In this document: piece by piece, positions 41,043-51,329 of the stretch | Position numbering within the stretch: the stretch's first letter is position 1 | Layout of the letters: every line of letters starts with the position of its first letter | Source: Bactericera cockerelli | Lineage: Eukaryota; Arthropoda; Insecta; Hemiptera; Triozidae | Reading direction: 5' to 3' | NCBI GenBank assembly: GCA_024516035.1 | Contig: JAMCCL010000137.1 | Span: 1 to 64,000 of the forward strand | DNA: 64,000 nucleotides | Notes under the pieces: model-generated | What the model was told of the DNA's origin: nothing | What the model saw: only the letters and a program-made list of their open reading frames with translations | The model's database searches: none | Position numbers and translations under genes: made by a program

Positions 41043-41280
41043 TGTGTTTATTATATCACAATTTTAGTGGGTTGCACATATAATTCTGGTTTGCACATGT
41101 AATTATATTCCAATATCTTATTTCTGCCTATAATTCAGCCACTGGTCGCTGCTAATTATTTTTCCACACGAGGTATGAGTGGACCGCGAACACCCAAGTA
41201 CAGAGCAGAAAAAAATCCTGCCCCGCTGGGGATCGAACCCAGGTCACCGTGCGTGCAAAACATTACGCGCCCGAAGTATT
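41043..41280 (-). repeat. S6 SINE with head
   Basis: On the minus strand the head ends in the hairpin GACCTGGGTTCGATCCCCAG, the body has GTGTTCGCGGTCCACTCATA and GACCAGTGGCTGAA, and the end is CACTAAAATTGTGATATAAT. An AT-rich segment interrupts near 41080-41130. Confidence 0.65.
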
Positions 41281-41395
41281 CACATTTGGAATACTCGCAG
41301 GGGTCAACCCAACCCAAGTGTAATGGAAGGGCCTCACCCTGGAGGAACCTAGGTAGCCTCCACGCCAGGTATATTATTTAGTATATTATCTTAAT

Positions 41396-41596
41396 CGGCT
41401 GGGGGACTATAAACAGGGAGTAGACCAGCAGTCTGGCTGGGGTACTATAAACAGGGAGTAGACCAGCATTGGCTTGGTTCTGGGGGCCCTTGTCAATTAT
41501 TAGCCTCCTTGTAAAGACAGTGGTAGAAGTGCTGAGTCATTCCTCCACTGTCTGGCTACCATCGTTCACGATGACGCCACCCTGTGATGATGATGA
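41396..41596 (+). repeat. S4 repeat with internal 40-bp duplication
   Basis: ACTATAAACAGGGAGTAGAC followed by CAGCA occurs twice in tandem (41406 and 41444), then the standard S4 core with GGGGGCCCTTGTCAATTATT and CCACTGTCTGGCTACCATCG. Confidence 0.75.
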
Positions 41597-41721
41597 TATT
41601 ATCTTAAAAAATGTTATAAGGTATCCTTTGTCATATGGCAACCTGGTGATGTACAGGAAGGTTTAAATATATATGGACCAAGAACACTGATTATTTACAG
41701 GGTATTTTATTTGCTTAACTT

Positions 41722-41770
41722 GGGACTCGAACCATCGACCTCTCTATCGCTATCGATCATGCTACTGAGG
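41722..41770 (-). repeat. S3 head remnant
   Basis: On the minus strand, CCTCAGTAGCATGATCGAT is an A-box region and GGTTCGAGTCCC a B box. Confidence 0.5.
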
Positions 41771-42289
41771 ATTGTATAGATATATAAGGATGTATAAATA
41801 GATAAAAGAAAAGTACAGAGAGTAAATAAGTACATATATTGCAGGTATACAAGGTGTATATAAATTACATAGATGGTTTCGATGGATTTCAAACATGAAC
41901 GTGTTCTAGTGAGGCACGTTTCGTAAATAATGTATTGGAAAGATAGCAAAATATGATAGATGGAGCGATAGATAATATAATATATAGAGATATAGATAGC
42001 TATATATTTTATAGCAACTGGGAGAGAGTTGAAAAAGGAGGGACCGAGAGAGAAAAGGAGAGATAGAGAGAGGTAGAAATATAAAATATCGATGAAAAGA
42101 TAATACTTTAACAAAGAGAGAGAGAGAGAAAAAAAGAAAGGTTGAAAAGAAAAAATAATATAGAGAGAAAAAGAGTGAATAGGTAGATAGATAGAGAAAA
42201 GTAGAGAGAGAGAAAGAGAGAGAAGGAAGCAGAAAAGAGAAAATGATCGGTGTTAGGTAATTCTTTTTGGAAATTTTACTGAATAAACA
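41771..42289. other. AT/GA-rich, no gene
   Basis: ATAGATA-type and GA-rich low complexity (42050-42240). Nothing coding. Confidence 0.5.
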
Positions 42290-42513
42290 ATATACACAAA
42301 GACATGAGAACCATTTTTATATACTTTCAACAAATTCAAGTGTATTACTTTCGAGAAATATCTAATATTAGAAATATCGGAAAAACGTTCTTTTCAAGTG
42401 AATCTTTTTTTCTCTCGAAAAATTAAAAAAAAAAATATTTTTGTCTCAGAATGTCTCCTATAATTGATTCTGAAAATTTCTAAAAATAACACATAGACAC
42501 CCTGTATAATAGA
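42290..42513. repeat. MITE-like fragment ending CACCCTGTATA
   Basis: Second copy of the 37685-37891 repeat (CAGAATGTCTCCT, TTGATTCTGAAAATTTCT). Confidence 0.5.
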
Positions 42514-42554
42514 TAGATAGTTATAGATGTATAATAGATAGTTGGAGAGAACTT

Positions 42555-42994
42555 GTGGTACCACGAAAGGAAAGCACACAGAGCACACGTACAAACTACA
42601 AGAATATCTGCTACAACAAACATCCCAACAAACATGATACATACAGAGATAGACTATGGAACAATATTATTCCTCTTGCAAAGTTTGAACGAATAGCTCT
42701 CAGCCATACAAACTTGCATACATATTTACATAACGAAATGTATAATAAAAATTCTATAATGAAGCAGAACTTCCAATTTGCTGCATTTTCAGTAGAAACT
42801 CTTGGTTCATGGCAGAAGAAGCCAGAAAAATAATAAACAGGATACGAACTCTGTTGACCCGTGTGTCCGGAGACAACCGATCTCGGCATTACCTCATCCA
42901 GCGTATTGCAATTGCTATACAGAGAGGTAATGCTCTGAGTATTAGAGGAACTCTACCAACCTCTGAAAAATTGGAAGACATCTTTTACTTGTAA
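42555..42994 (+). pseudogene. Retroelement pol C-terminal fragment, frameshifted
   Basis: The first frame (42555-42833) ends FQFAAFSVETLGSW. The next frame (from ~42809) continues EEARKIINRIRTLLTRVSG and YLIQRIAIAIQRGNALSIRG, stopping at 42992-42994. A one-base shift near 42812 explains the break. A T run at ~43010-43036 follows. Same family as 26591-26870. Confidence 0.55.
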
Positions 42995-43007
42995 GATGTT
43001 CTTCATG

Positions 43008-43039
<32 letters not shown>

Positions 43040-43219
43040 GTTTTCAACTTAAAATGTCAACTATTAGTTGACATGTTATTCTTCATGTTGTGTTGTTGTA
43101 TTATAAAATATATAAATATAACCTGCAGAAATTATAATAATTCTATTTGAAACTCAGAATTTTCTCGCCGTTGAGGTCTGCCCGTGACTTATTAATTTAT
43201 TTATGTATATTTTTTTTTT

Positions 43220-43400
43220 TTTTTTTTTTTTTTTACAAAACAATCATCAACAAAAATAAATAACTATAAATTGAAAAAAAAACTTAGAACTAGGTATGTA
43301 CAAAAAAAAATAAAGATCGATTTTAATTTTTAATTACAATTGTTTTGTAATTCGGAAGTTAATGCCTTAGACATTCTCTGCCACTTAACCCCGGACTGGC
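43220..43400 (-). repeat. L-tail: truncated LINE 3' end
   Basis: T run 43211-43233, then on the minus strand a hairpin AATGTC-TAA-GGCATT (43361-43375, one mismatch) followed by AACTTCCG and TTACAAAACAAT. Same family as 1083-1275 and 54262-54455. Confidence 0.65.
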
Positions 43401-44649
43401 TATTTATTTGGATTATTTAAAAATCCTTTCTAAGTACGCACCTTCAAAGGCCGGAGTGAAACAGGGGGGTAAAAAAATAATTTTGGAATTTGAAAACGCC
43501 TAATATGTCAAAAGTTGTGATTTTGTGAGTAGATCAATCCCTGAAAGTTTCAAAAATTAAAAAAATGATCTTGAGTCTCCACATTGAGCTTAAAGTTTTT
43601 GCTATTTTTGAGTATGCAATTTGAAGGGGCATCATCGGGTTTTGCACTTGAAGCACGTCTAACATGAAAAGTGTTCATTATACAAAAAAAGATAATGAAT
43701 AAAATTATGTTGTAAACAATTTTTTCTATATTTTAATTCCTTGAAACTTCTCTCTATGATGTACTATCTATGAGCTAGAACATAAACAATTGTAACTCTA
43801 GCAGAAACTTCGGAAAATGATAATAATATGGTAGGTTATTAGTCAATATCATAGGTGCTGGTACAACTCAGGCCTACTTTTTTCAAGATAAAAGATTTAC
43901 GTTGTTATCTATATTTAGTTGGTTATTTAAGACATCTTCCTACATTATACGAGTACAAGTAACATGTATGTATATAAAATCTATGTAGGTAACTGTGCGC
44001 GAAAATAAATTTAATGCTTACTGACATTTTCTCGCTTGTTCTTGTCCGGTCTCGTCTCCAATTTGTAGCTTTGTAATTAAAGCAGTACAAAACTGAGTTT
44101 TCAGATCTTTCTTTCTATGTGAAAATGATTGTTGAAATTAATTTGTGCATTCGTTAGAAATTAACTACGGATATTACGGATCAAATTTTTCTAGGTTGAC
44201 TTGGTTGTTTAAATAAAATAACTAACTAATTTTTGTATGAAGTGAAATACCCATATCATGTCAATATTACCTAAGAATAATAATCGTTTTGATTGATAGT
44301 TAATATTACATGTATTAAATCTTTTAATTATAACTTTAAATTGTTTTTTTTTTTTTAATTTGCAGCCGCCCTACTGAAAGTCTTTAATATTTGGCCCTCT
44401 TTTCCTACAGAGCGTTATTGAGGCACTTCATGTAAAAGATATAACTTCTTGCTGATTACATAATGAAAGTGATTGCCCCGTCGTGGTTTTAAATTAAAAA
44501 AAAAAATAGCTCAGAAAGGCCCATGCATTTATTTAAAATGATTAAGAAATGTTCTTTCTTGTCTATACAATACAAAAAACTTATGTTTGATGTGATACAG
44601 AGAAACGCATATTTCGCTTACTTTGAAAATACTCTTCTCGCAAACTGAC

Positions 44650-44784
44650 CAAGTAGCTTGATCGATCAGGTTGCGGACTTGTAACCTAGAGGTCGGTGGT
44701 TCATGTCCGGTTTCAGCGTAGAATTAGTAAAGCGAGTTTGAGTAGTTGTGATATCACGAAATTGATTAACACAAATATGATAAG
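44650..44784 (+). repeat. S3 SINE, full length
   Basis: Head TAGCTTGATCGATCAGGTTG, B-box region GGTCGGTGGTTCATGTCCGG, tail GTTGTGATATCACGAAATTG and ACACAAATATGATAA. Confidence 0.75.
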
Positions 44785-44822
44785 TCTTCAACTTGTACTT
44801 CTTGCAATGCTAAGGTGCACTT

Positions 44823-45024
44823 TTAGTCAAGTGGTTAACGCGCTAGTCTGGTAAACCAGGTAGCGTAGGGATCCGTTGGTTCGAATCCCACCCAGTGAAT
44901 GAACTTTTCCTCATTAATTTGTGTTTGTGACCACATAATAATAAGACTCTGAGGGTTAGGTGGTAGAAAATGCTTTGAGCACTAACCTCGCCCGGTGATT
45001 ACCTTCACTAAAGTGTGTTATTAT
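44823..45024 (+). repeat. S5 SINE, full length
   Basis: Head AGTCAAGTGGTTAACGCGCT, B box GGTTCGAATCCC. The tail has hairpin AATGCT-TTG-AGCACT (44969-44983) followed by AACCTCGCCC, matching L-tails. Confidence 0.75.
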
Positions 45025-45636
45025 AATTAAGGATTTGCGCTCTAATGTGCGAGAACAAGCATTGGGTAGAATTTTAAAATCCCGCAAGCTTCATAAAGAT
45101 AATGTGAACGATGGTAGCCAGACAATGGAAGAATGATTCAGCACTCCTACCACTGTTTTTACAAGGAGTCTATTAATTGACAAGGACCCCCCGAACCAAG
45201 CCAATGCTGGTCTACTCCCTGTTTATAGTCACCCAGCCAGACTGCTGGTCTCCTCTATGTTTTAAGTCCCCCAGCCCCAATTGTCTCCTCATAATTTTGA
45301 AGCTGATGACTACTTCAACCTCATATATCAGTTGGGAAAATCCACTGGATCCAGCTGCCACCTTGAACCTGACTGATGAGGAAATTATATGCCTCATCCG
45401 ATCCCAAACGGAGTTCGATGCTCTCAAACTCCCATGCCAGCAGCCACACTCAAGCTGTGGAAAGGCGTATCAGGCTGGTAATGGTAACTGAGGCATCACA
45501 ATCTGTTTGTGGCGAAGTTGCCCGAGACCGATTTATACGTGCTCGACAAAAGAGCCGTAAAAATATTCCTGTGTGTAGCACAAAAAAGATTTTTTTGGTA
45601 ATACATAAAATGAATGATAATCATTTGAAAATATAA
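45025..45636 (+). pseudogene. HTQ-VER family protein remnant in F4
   Basis: Successive frames give KDLRSNVREQALGRILKSRK (before an S4 insertion at 45103-45277), NFEADDYFNLIYQ, WENPLDPAATLNLTDEEI and HTQAVERRIRL..TEASQSV, then CGEVARDRFIRARQKSRKNI, ending at 45636. This order matches my recollection of an uncharacterised protein family in aphids, other arthropods and hydrozoans (INF.A.DYF..I.W, CHTQ.VER..KLVTEAS..VCG). At least two frameshifts and the SINE break it. Placement inside long TIRs suggests a transposon-borne gene. Recognition is from memory. Confidence 0.45.
45103..45277 (-). repeat. S4 repeat inserted in the HTQ-family remnant
   Basis: Contains GTGAACGATGGTAGCCAGAC, CAATGCTGGTCTACTCCCTG and CCAGCCAGACTGCTGGTC. 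It splits the HTQ coding remnant. Confidence 0.7.
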
Positions 45637-46393
45637 AACCTTTCATCCTTAATTTAGTACTTTTTATTGTTTGTTCTTTCTGGTAATGTCTTTAATACAT
45701 ATGATACTCGTTATCATATAAGATAGTAATAATTTTATGATTTTTTAGAAGCGGAGTGTCCCAAAAATTATAATTTTCATAAGTTTTCAACAAGAGTCAT
45801 AACTATTAGTGTTCTATCTCTTTAACTGTACATCATAGAGAGACGTTTATGATACTAAATGATACAGAAAATTGTTCTCAATACAATTTAATACAATACT
45901 TTTTTTTGTAAAATGAAAACTTTTCATGTCAGAGGTCAATAAAGGGTAAAAAACTATGTTGCCCCTTCAAATTGCATACTCAAAAATAGCAAAAACTTTA
46001 AGCTCAATGTGGAGACTCAAGATCATTTTTTTAATTTTTGAAACTTTCAGGAAAATTATTTTTTTCACTCCGGCCTAACCTTCATATAAACCCTATTGGA
46101 ACGGCTTGAAAAATAAATTACTTTTTTTTTCTTTTTACAGTAATACACATCTTCCATAGTAGCACAAACTAGAATTGTGCCCAGGCGAGGTTAGTTTTCA
46201 AAGCATTCAATAGGTGCACTGGTAGTTGTTGATGTAAACGCTTCTTACGCTACTCGCGATATTGTTGTGAACCCGGCCTGATATGAAAACAATATTAAAC
46301 AGTCTTTAGTCTTTTGTCACCGACTTGAGTAAAACCAGAAACCTTTGTCTTCTTTCATTTATCTTCTCTAATCCCTGACATCCAATAACGTAA

Positions 46394-46602
46394 CAGTAGT
46401 CAAGTGGTGAACGCGCTTGTCTGGTAATTAAGATAGCGTAGGGGTCCGTTGGTTCGAATTCCACCCAGTGCATGGATTTTTCCTCATAAATTTGAGTTTG
46501 TAACTACAAAATAATAAGGCTCTGAGGGTTAGGTGATAGAAAATGCTTTGAGCATTAACGTCGCCTGGTAGTTACCTTCCACTAAAAAGTGTTATTATTA
46601 TT
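46394..46602 (+). repeat. S5 SINE, left half of inverted pair
   Basis: Head TAGTCAAGTGGTGAACGCGC, B box GGTTCGAATTCC, and a perfect tail hairpin AATGCT-TTG-AGCATT (46542-46556) followed by AACGTCGCC. Confidence 0.75.
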
Positions 46603-46605
46603 ATA

Positions 46606-46790
46606 CAGCATTTTCTACCTACTAACCCTCAGAGTCATATAATTATGTGGTCATAAACTCAATTAAGTGAGAAGAAATTCGTGGTCACAAACTCAATTAA
46701 GTGAGGAAAAACTCATACACTGCTTGGAATTCGAACCAACGGATCACTGTGGATTAGCAGACTAGCGCGTTAACCCCTTGACTACCAATA
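46606..46790 (-). repeat. S5 SINE, right half of inverted pair
   Basis: Starts (plus strand) CAGCATTTTCTACCTACTAA and ends GCGCGTTAACCCCTTGACTA. Its 3' tail is cut at the hairpin. A ~35-bp segment (GTCA/ACAAACTCAATTAAGTGAG) is duplicated inside it. Confidence 0.75.
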
Positions 46791-47060
46791 CCCCATCTAA
46801 AAATAAGTAGAGAGCTTAAGCGATACACAAAAGTCTTCGTGGTTGGTTTTGTTAAGGAGATGTAGGTGAATAGAACAAAAAGCATTGGAATTAGATAATA
46901 ATAATAAATCATTTTATTGTACATAAAATATTCGTGGTCGAATGTGTACAACGTCATCTTATGGACTAATTATATACTAGCTTAAAATTTAACTAAACTA
47001 AATAATTATTATAAATAAATAAAATCAGACAGGAATATTTAGGTTAATGACCCTCTAGAC

Positions 47061-47577
47061 CAGGGGTTCTCAAACTTCCTCAAGCCACGGACCACTTTTG
47101 AATTTCATAATTTTCCACGGACCACTAGTTTTCCAATGCGCGGTTTAGTACTCTTTGTTAAACAAAATTTCATGTCATTACAAGGATTAATCTTATTTCT
47201 TTGCTCGGTGAAGCAATCCAAATAATTTCCTACTTTTTCTTTCCATATTTGTATTATTCTTGCAGCTTTCTTGTAGGTACCTAACTACACTTTTTGGACA
47301 GGTCTATGTCTGAAGGAAAGTACCTAAAGTGTTCTTCGAAATACATAATAATAATAATATACAAGCGAAATCGATGTTGAAACAAGTGATGTTAAACTAA
47401 ATTAAAAAAAGTAGGTGAAAAGGTAGGTACTTTCAACAAGAGTTAGAGAGTTTTTTTATCTTTGTATGGACATTTGTTTTCTTTTTTTTTTTTTTTTCTT
47501 TAAGGACCACCTCACGACCACTTGAAATTTTCACGAGGACCAACAGTGGTCCGTGGACCACAGTTTGGAAACCCCTG
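47061..47577. mobile_element. hAT-like MITE (517 bp)
   Basis: Ends are CAGGGGTTCTCAAACTTCCT and CAGTTTGGAAACCCCTG, an imperfect terminal inverted repeat, with GGACCACTT-type subterminal motifs on both sides. Flanks are CTCTAGAC and CTTTAGAC, an 8-bp target duplication with one mismatch, as expected of hAT. No transposase is encoded. Confidence 0.85.
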
Positions 47578-47877
47578 CTTTAGACTAAGCAGGAGCAATT
47601 CCGAGTGTTAAAAGAAATCTCTATTTTGTAGTATTCTTCCACTGCATTCCCTCTTATAATCTTCATATTTTTCAGAAGTAATTACAAAACTTTGCGAGCT
47701 AATTCGTAAAGCAGAGACACATTTGAGAACCCTCTTCAGTATTACATATACTGAGAAAAACAAAAATTAAAAAATACATTGAAGGGTTGCCAAAAGTTGG
47801 GTTGACAAACCGACACAGTGCCATTCCTACAGATAAATGTTTTCATTTCTTCCGCGGTTTTTTTAAATGGAGCTGAT
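47578..47877. other. Intergenic, no feature seen
   Basis: No coding frame or repeat recognised beyond the hAT target duplication. Confidence 0.4.
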
Positions 47878-47955
47878 AAGGGTTTGGTGGAAGAGATTGC
47901 CATAAGCAAAATCCCCGCCCTTAAGTTAGCACATCTGTATATATTTTATCTATAT
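47878..47955 (+). repeat. L-tail: truncated LINE 3' end
   Basis: GGTTTGGTGGAAGAG, hairpin ATTGCC-ATA-AGCAAA (47896-47910, weakened), then ATCCCCGCCC. Confidence 0.6.
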
Positions 47956-48273
47956 TGTTCATCTTTTTCTTGTTTATATTGATGTCAATCTTAATATATA
48001 TAATGTCAAAGTCACTGACTGACCACTGACTGATCATCGCTCTACAGCCCAAATCGTAAGTCCTAGGAAGCTGAAATTTGGTAGGTAGCTTTGTCTTATA
48101 GTCTAGATGTGCAATAAGACGGGATTTTTCGAAACTCCCACTACAACACCTGCCATTCGCGAAAAAGGATTTCTTGCTTTCACGGCCATGCCTCGTCCCG
48201 CAAAGCGGGCGACAGCCCGCTATTTCGTATATAATTTTCATCATTCTTTGTTTGTACATAATTATTCAATCTT

Positions 48274-48409
48274 ACCGAACTTGATCGATAAGGCGGCGGA
48301 CTTGTAACCTGGAGGTCGGTGGTTCAAGTCCGGGTTTCAGCGTAAATTTGGTAAAGCGAGTTTGAGTAGTTGTGACATCACAAAAGTGATCAACACAAAT
48401 ATGATAACT
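48274..48409 (+). repeat. S3 SINE, full length
   Basis: Head GAACTTGATCGATAAGGCGG, B-box region GGTCGGTGGTTCAAGTCCGG, tail GTTGTGACATCACAAAAGTG and CAACACAAATATGATAA. A 50-bp sequence (TTCGTATATAATTTTCATCA) flanks it on both sides (48224 and 48451), which may be a local duplication. Confidence 0.75.
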
Positions 48410-48769
48410 TTTATACTGTTCATTTTTTTTCTTGTTTATATTGATGTCAAGTTCGTATATAATTTTCATCATTCTTTGTTTGTATATGTATAATTATATC
48501 CTGTTTAATTATAATAATAGAATTTAATAATAACAATATAATTTAATAATAATAATAGAATCTCCTCAAGTGAAGTCTCAGAATGATAAAGGGCAAATTC
48601 TTCCTTGTTTATCATCACGTGCTGCTTGGAAAAGTCAAGTGAAAATAGAAATACATTACCTTGTGCAGCCAGCCCGGCAATAGCCCCAAATAAGGCATGA
48701 TACTTTTAATGAAAGTCAATAATAATACTCACCTTATTTATACTGCCCAATTAGGACTAATGTGTCGGA

Positions 48770-49062
48770 CTAATCTCAGAGGAGGATCAATTGGTCTCAA
48801 CATCTATTTTTCATTGTTGGTCTCTCATCTCAGAGTAGGACCAATTGGTCTCAACATCTATTTTTCATTGTTGGTCTTCCATCTCAGAGTAGGCCCAATT
48901 GGTCTCAACATCTAGTTTTTCATTTTGGTCTCCTATCTCAGAGTAGGACCAATTGGTCTCAACATCTATTTTTTCATTATTGGTCTCCCATCTCAGAGTA
49001 GGATCAGTTGGTCTGAACACTTTGTTATTCACTTTGGTCTCCCATCTCAGAGTAGGACCTAG
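48770..49062 (+). repeat. 54-bp tandem repeat, about five units
   Basis: CAATTGGTCTCAACATCTAT recurs at 54-bp spacing (48788, 48842, 48896, 48950, then a diverged unit at 49005). The period equals 18 codons, so a repeated RVGPIGLNIYFSLLV peptide is open through part of it. No evidence that it is translated. Confidence 0.9.
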
Positions 49063-49429
49063 AATAAGGCTTTGTCTTGAGTACTATAAAAATTAGGGAT
49101 CGAGCAGATTGAAGAACATCTCCCTTGTCTTTGGACATACCAATTAGTCTCCTTGCATAAGGAGGAAGAGACATGGTCTTAAAAAATTGAGTATAAGAGA
49201 CCCAACACATGCTTGCGCACTTCGGGTCTCTTCTACTGCAATTTAAATAACAAAAAACATTTTTAAGCATTTTATCTATGTATATAATATTATTTTATTT
49301 AATTTATGTTTCTGTGCTTGTTAATTGTTATATGTTTATAAATAAATAATATAATGAAAAAGTTTAAAGTATTAAGTTTTGTTTTCAATACCAATTCTTT
49401 CAACGTGTCGAATTTGCAGACTACCATCA

Positions 49430-49565
49430 TCTTTTTACTTTCCTTATCCTAATAATAAGGAAAGTATTGTATTCGTCGAAAATTTGACCTACCCAGTTTT
49501 TCACATTTCTGGACGAATCATAGCCTCAGGATACCAAAAAAGTTGTTTTTAGCCATTGTCCGTGC

Positions 49566-49615
<50 letters not shown>

Positions 49616-50085
49616 GAACAGGATATCTCAAGAACGGTAAGAGCTAGAGACTTGAAATTTGGTATGCAAATCAATTTTATACACCAGACGAACCACGAAA
49701 CTTTTGGTTGAAATCGGCCGCAAAATGCGGCCGCAGGGCCGCAAATATTGGCCGCAAGCGCCGCTTCTATGAATTGGTTAATGATACAAAAAAAGTTACA
49801 GAACAACATTTTCTTAGATTAAAAAAATAATAGGGTCTCTTCTTATCATTTTTTTGATATCTTGAACTTTTTGGACCTCGGCCCCAATTTACCGGTATTT
49901 GGGGGGGACCCGCTCAGACTAACTTTTTATTATTCATCCTAGATGGGGATTGTGACATATCAAATCCAATGATTTTGAGGTGCTGATAACGAATTTGGCT
50001 TTGTTTTTTAGCTGACTGTTACCTTTGAGTCACCAGTGGCTTTTGTCCTGTTCCCATCCTAATATGATAAGGAAAGTCGTGTGAT
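49430..50085. repeat. Dispersed repeat with (TCTG)n and CTTATCCTAATA ends
   Basis: Begins with a palindrome (CTTTCCTTATCC..AATAAGGAAAG) at 49440-49465 and ends near CATCCTAATATGATAAGGAAAG at 50056. It holds (TCTG)n at 49565-49614 and a GC-rich GCGGCCGC cluster at 49717-49765. Related in part to 31121-31600. Could be an unclassified non-autonomous element. Confidence 0.4.
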
Positions 50086-50341
50086 GTTTACACCAATTTT
50101 TTATTGATGTTTATTTACAGAGGAGACTTAACATTCAGAGTCCTTACTCCTTCCATCATTTTTAAAAGTTGGCCAGAGTGATTGTAATTTCTTAATGTGA
50201 GCTGATTAATGGAGCTTCTGATTCTCTCCACGGAAGAAATTCCTGAGATCACCTGTTCTTCGATGGGACTTTGAGTTCATAGAAAGTCTCAATCCACTCA
50301 CTGCATTTTAGTCCAACCTTGTTAGATTACCAGGCTCTGAA

Positions 50342-50536
50342 TCATCATAGGGTGGCGTCATTGTGAACGATGGTAGCCAGAGAGTGGAGGAATGACTGAG
50401 CACATCTACCACTGTCTTTACAAGGAGGTAATAATTGGTTCTGGGGGACCAAGCCAATGCTGGTCTACTCCCTGTTTATATGTAGTCCCCAGCCAGATTG
50501 CTGTCTACTTCCTGTTAAAGTCCCCCAGCCAGACTC
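50342..50536 (-). repeat. S4 repeat
   Basis: GGGTGGCGTCATTGTGAACG, GGTAGCCAGAGAGTGGAGGA, CAATGCTGGTCTACTCCCTG and CCCCCAGCCAGACTC. Confidence 0.7.
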
Positions 50537-51329
50537 TGAATGCTTGATACTATTTAATACCAAAACCTCTTTGGGAAATTCTGTCCAATCAGAAAAAAGG
50601 ATTGAAATTCTAACCATAACGTTTCATCTTATACCTCGAAAGGTATAGATCTACTACATTTCTAATGGAAGTTCTGATAGAAATATAGAGTTGTGGATAC
50701 AAAAAAAAATTCAGAACAGTACACTTATGCTCGGTTCTACGGATCTTGAAAATAACATGAAAAACACAAAATCGGTGATTGGGATTTTTTTTCACAGCAT
50801 TTTTTTAAAAAAAATACATATGCCTTAGACGTGAATTACAAAAAAATACGCCATCTCGGTTTGGCGAGCGAACCCTCGATTTAATGCGCTAGCGCAAATT
50901 TGACGAATCCGTTTGGAACTAAAGTTCCCAATCCCCGGGTTTTGTGTTTTTCAGGTGTTTTTTTGAGATCCATATGACCGAGCATCAGGAAGTTACCGGG
51001 TTTAGTTTCCAATGCTTACACAAGAAATTCTGGTTCTCGAATTTCTGGTTTCAAATTTAAATGGCTATTTTAATGAGGACACTTCAAAATTCCGAAACTT
51101 CATCTATATATCATTTAAATTGTTTTGTAAAAATTAGTACTTGAATAGGTAGATTTATTAGACAAATATAGTGATCACTTTGAAGAGTCTACAACTCTTT
51201 GGAAGAAAAAAAGGTCATCATATAAAAAAATATGAATAACAATCTTATGAACGTTGATAAAAAAATCCAAACCCATTCGGCAAACCTCTAATAAAAGGGA
51301 AACAAACGAAATACTCTAGTACCTAAAAC
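50537..51329. other. Intergenic, no feature seen
   Basis: AT-rich. No coding frame of note and no family recognised. Confidence 0.4.

Larger units (their letters stand above)
43447..46077. mobile_element. F4: long-TIR DNA element carrying HTQ-family gene remnant
   Basis: Inverted arms (~43447-43830 and ~45757-46077) share TTGAGTCTCCACATTGAGCT and TTTTGAGTATGCAATTTGAA in opposite orientations. Termini are AAGGCCGGAGTG and CACTCCGGCCTA. ACCTTCA occurs directly outside both ends (43440-43446, 46078-46084), a likely 7-bp target duplication. The interior holds three SINEs and a broken coding region (45025-45636). TIR identity is moderate, so the element is old. The superfamily is unknown to me. 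Confidence 0.65.

Noticed and set aside
49025..49270. 81-residue minus-strand frame with a protein-like centre
   Set aside because: Overlaps the edge of the 54-bp array, and no family could be recognised. Too weak to list as a gene.
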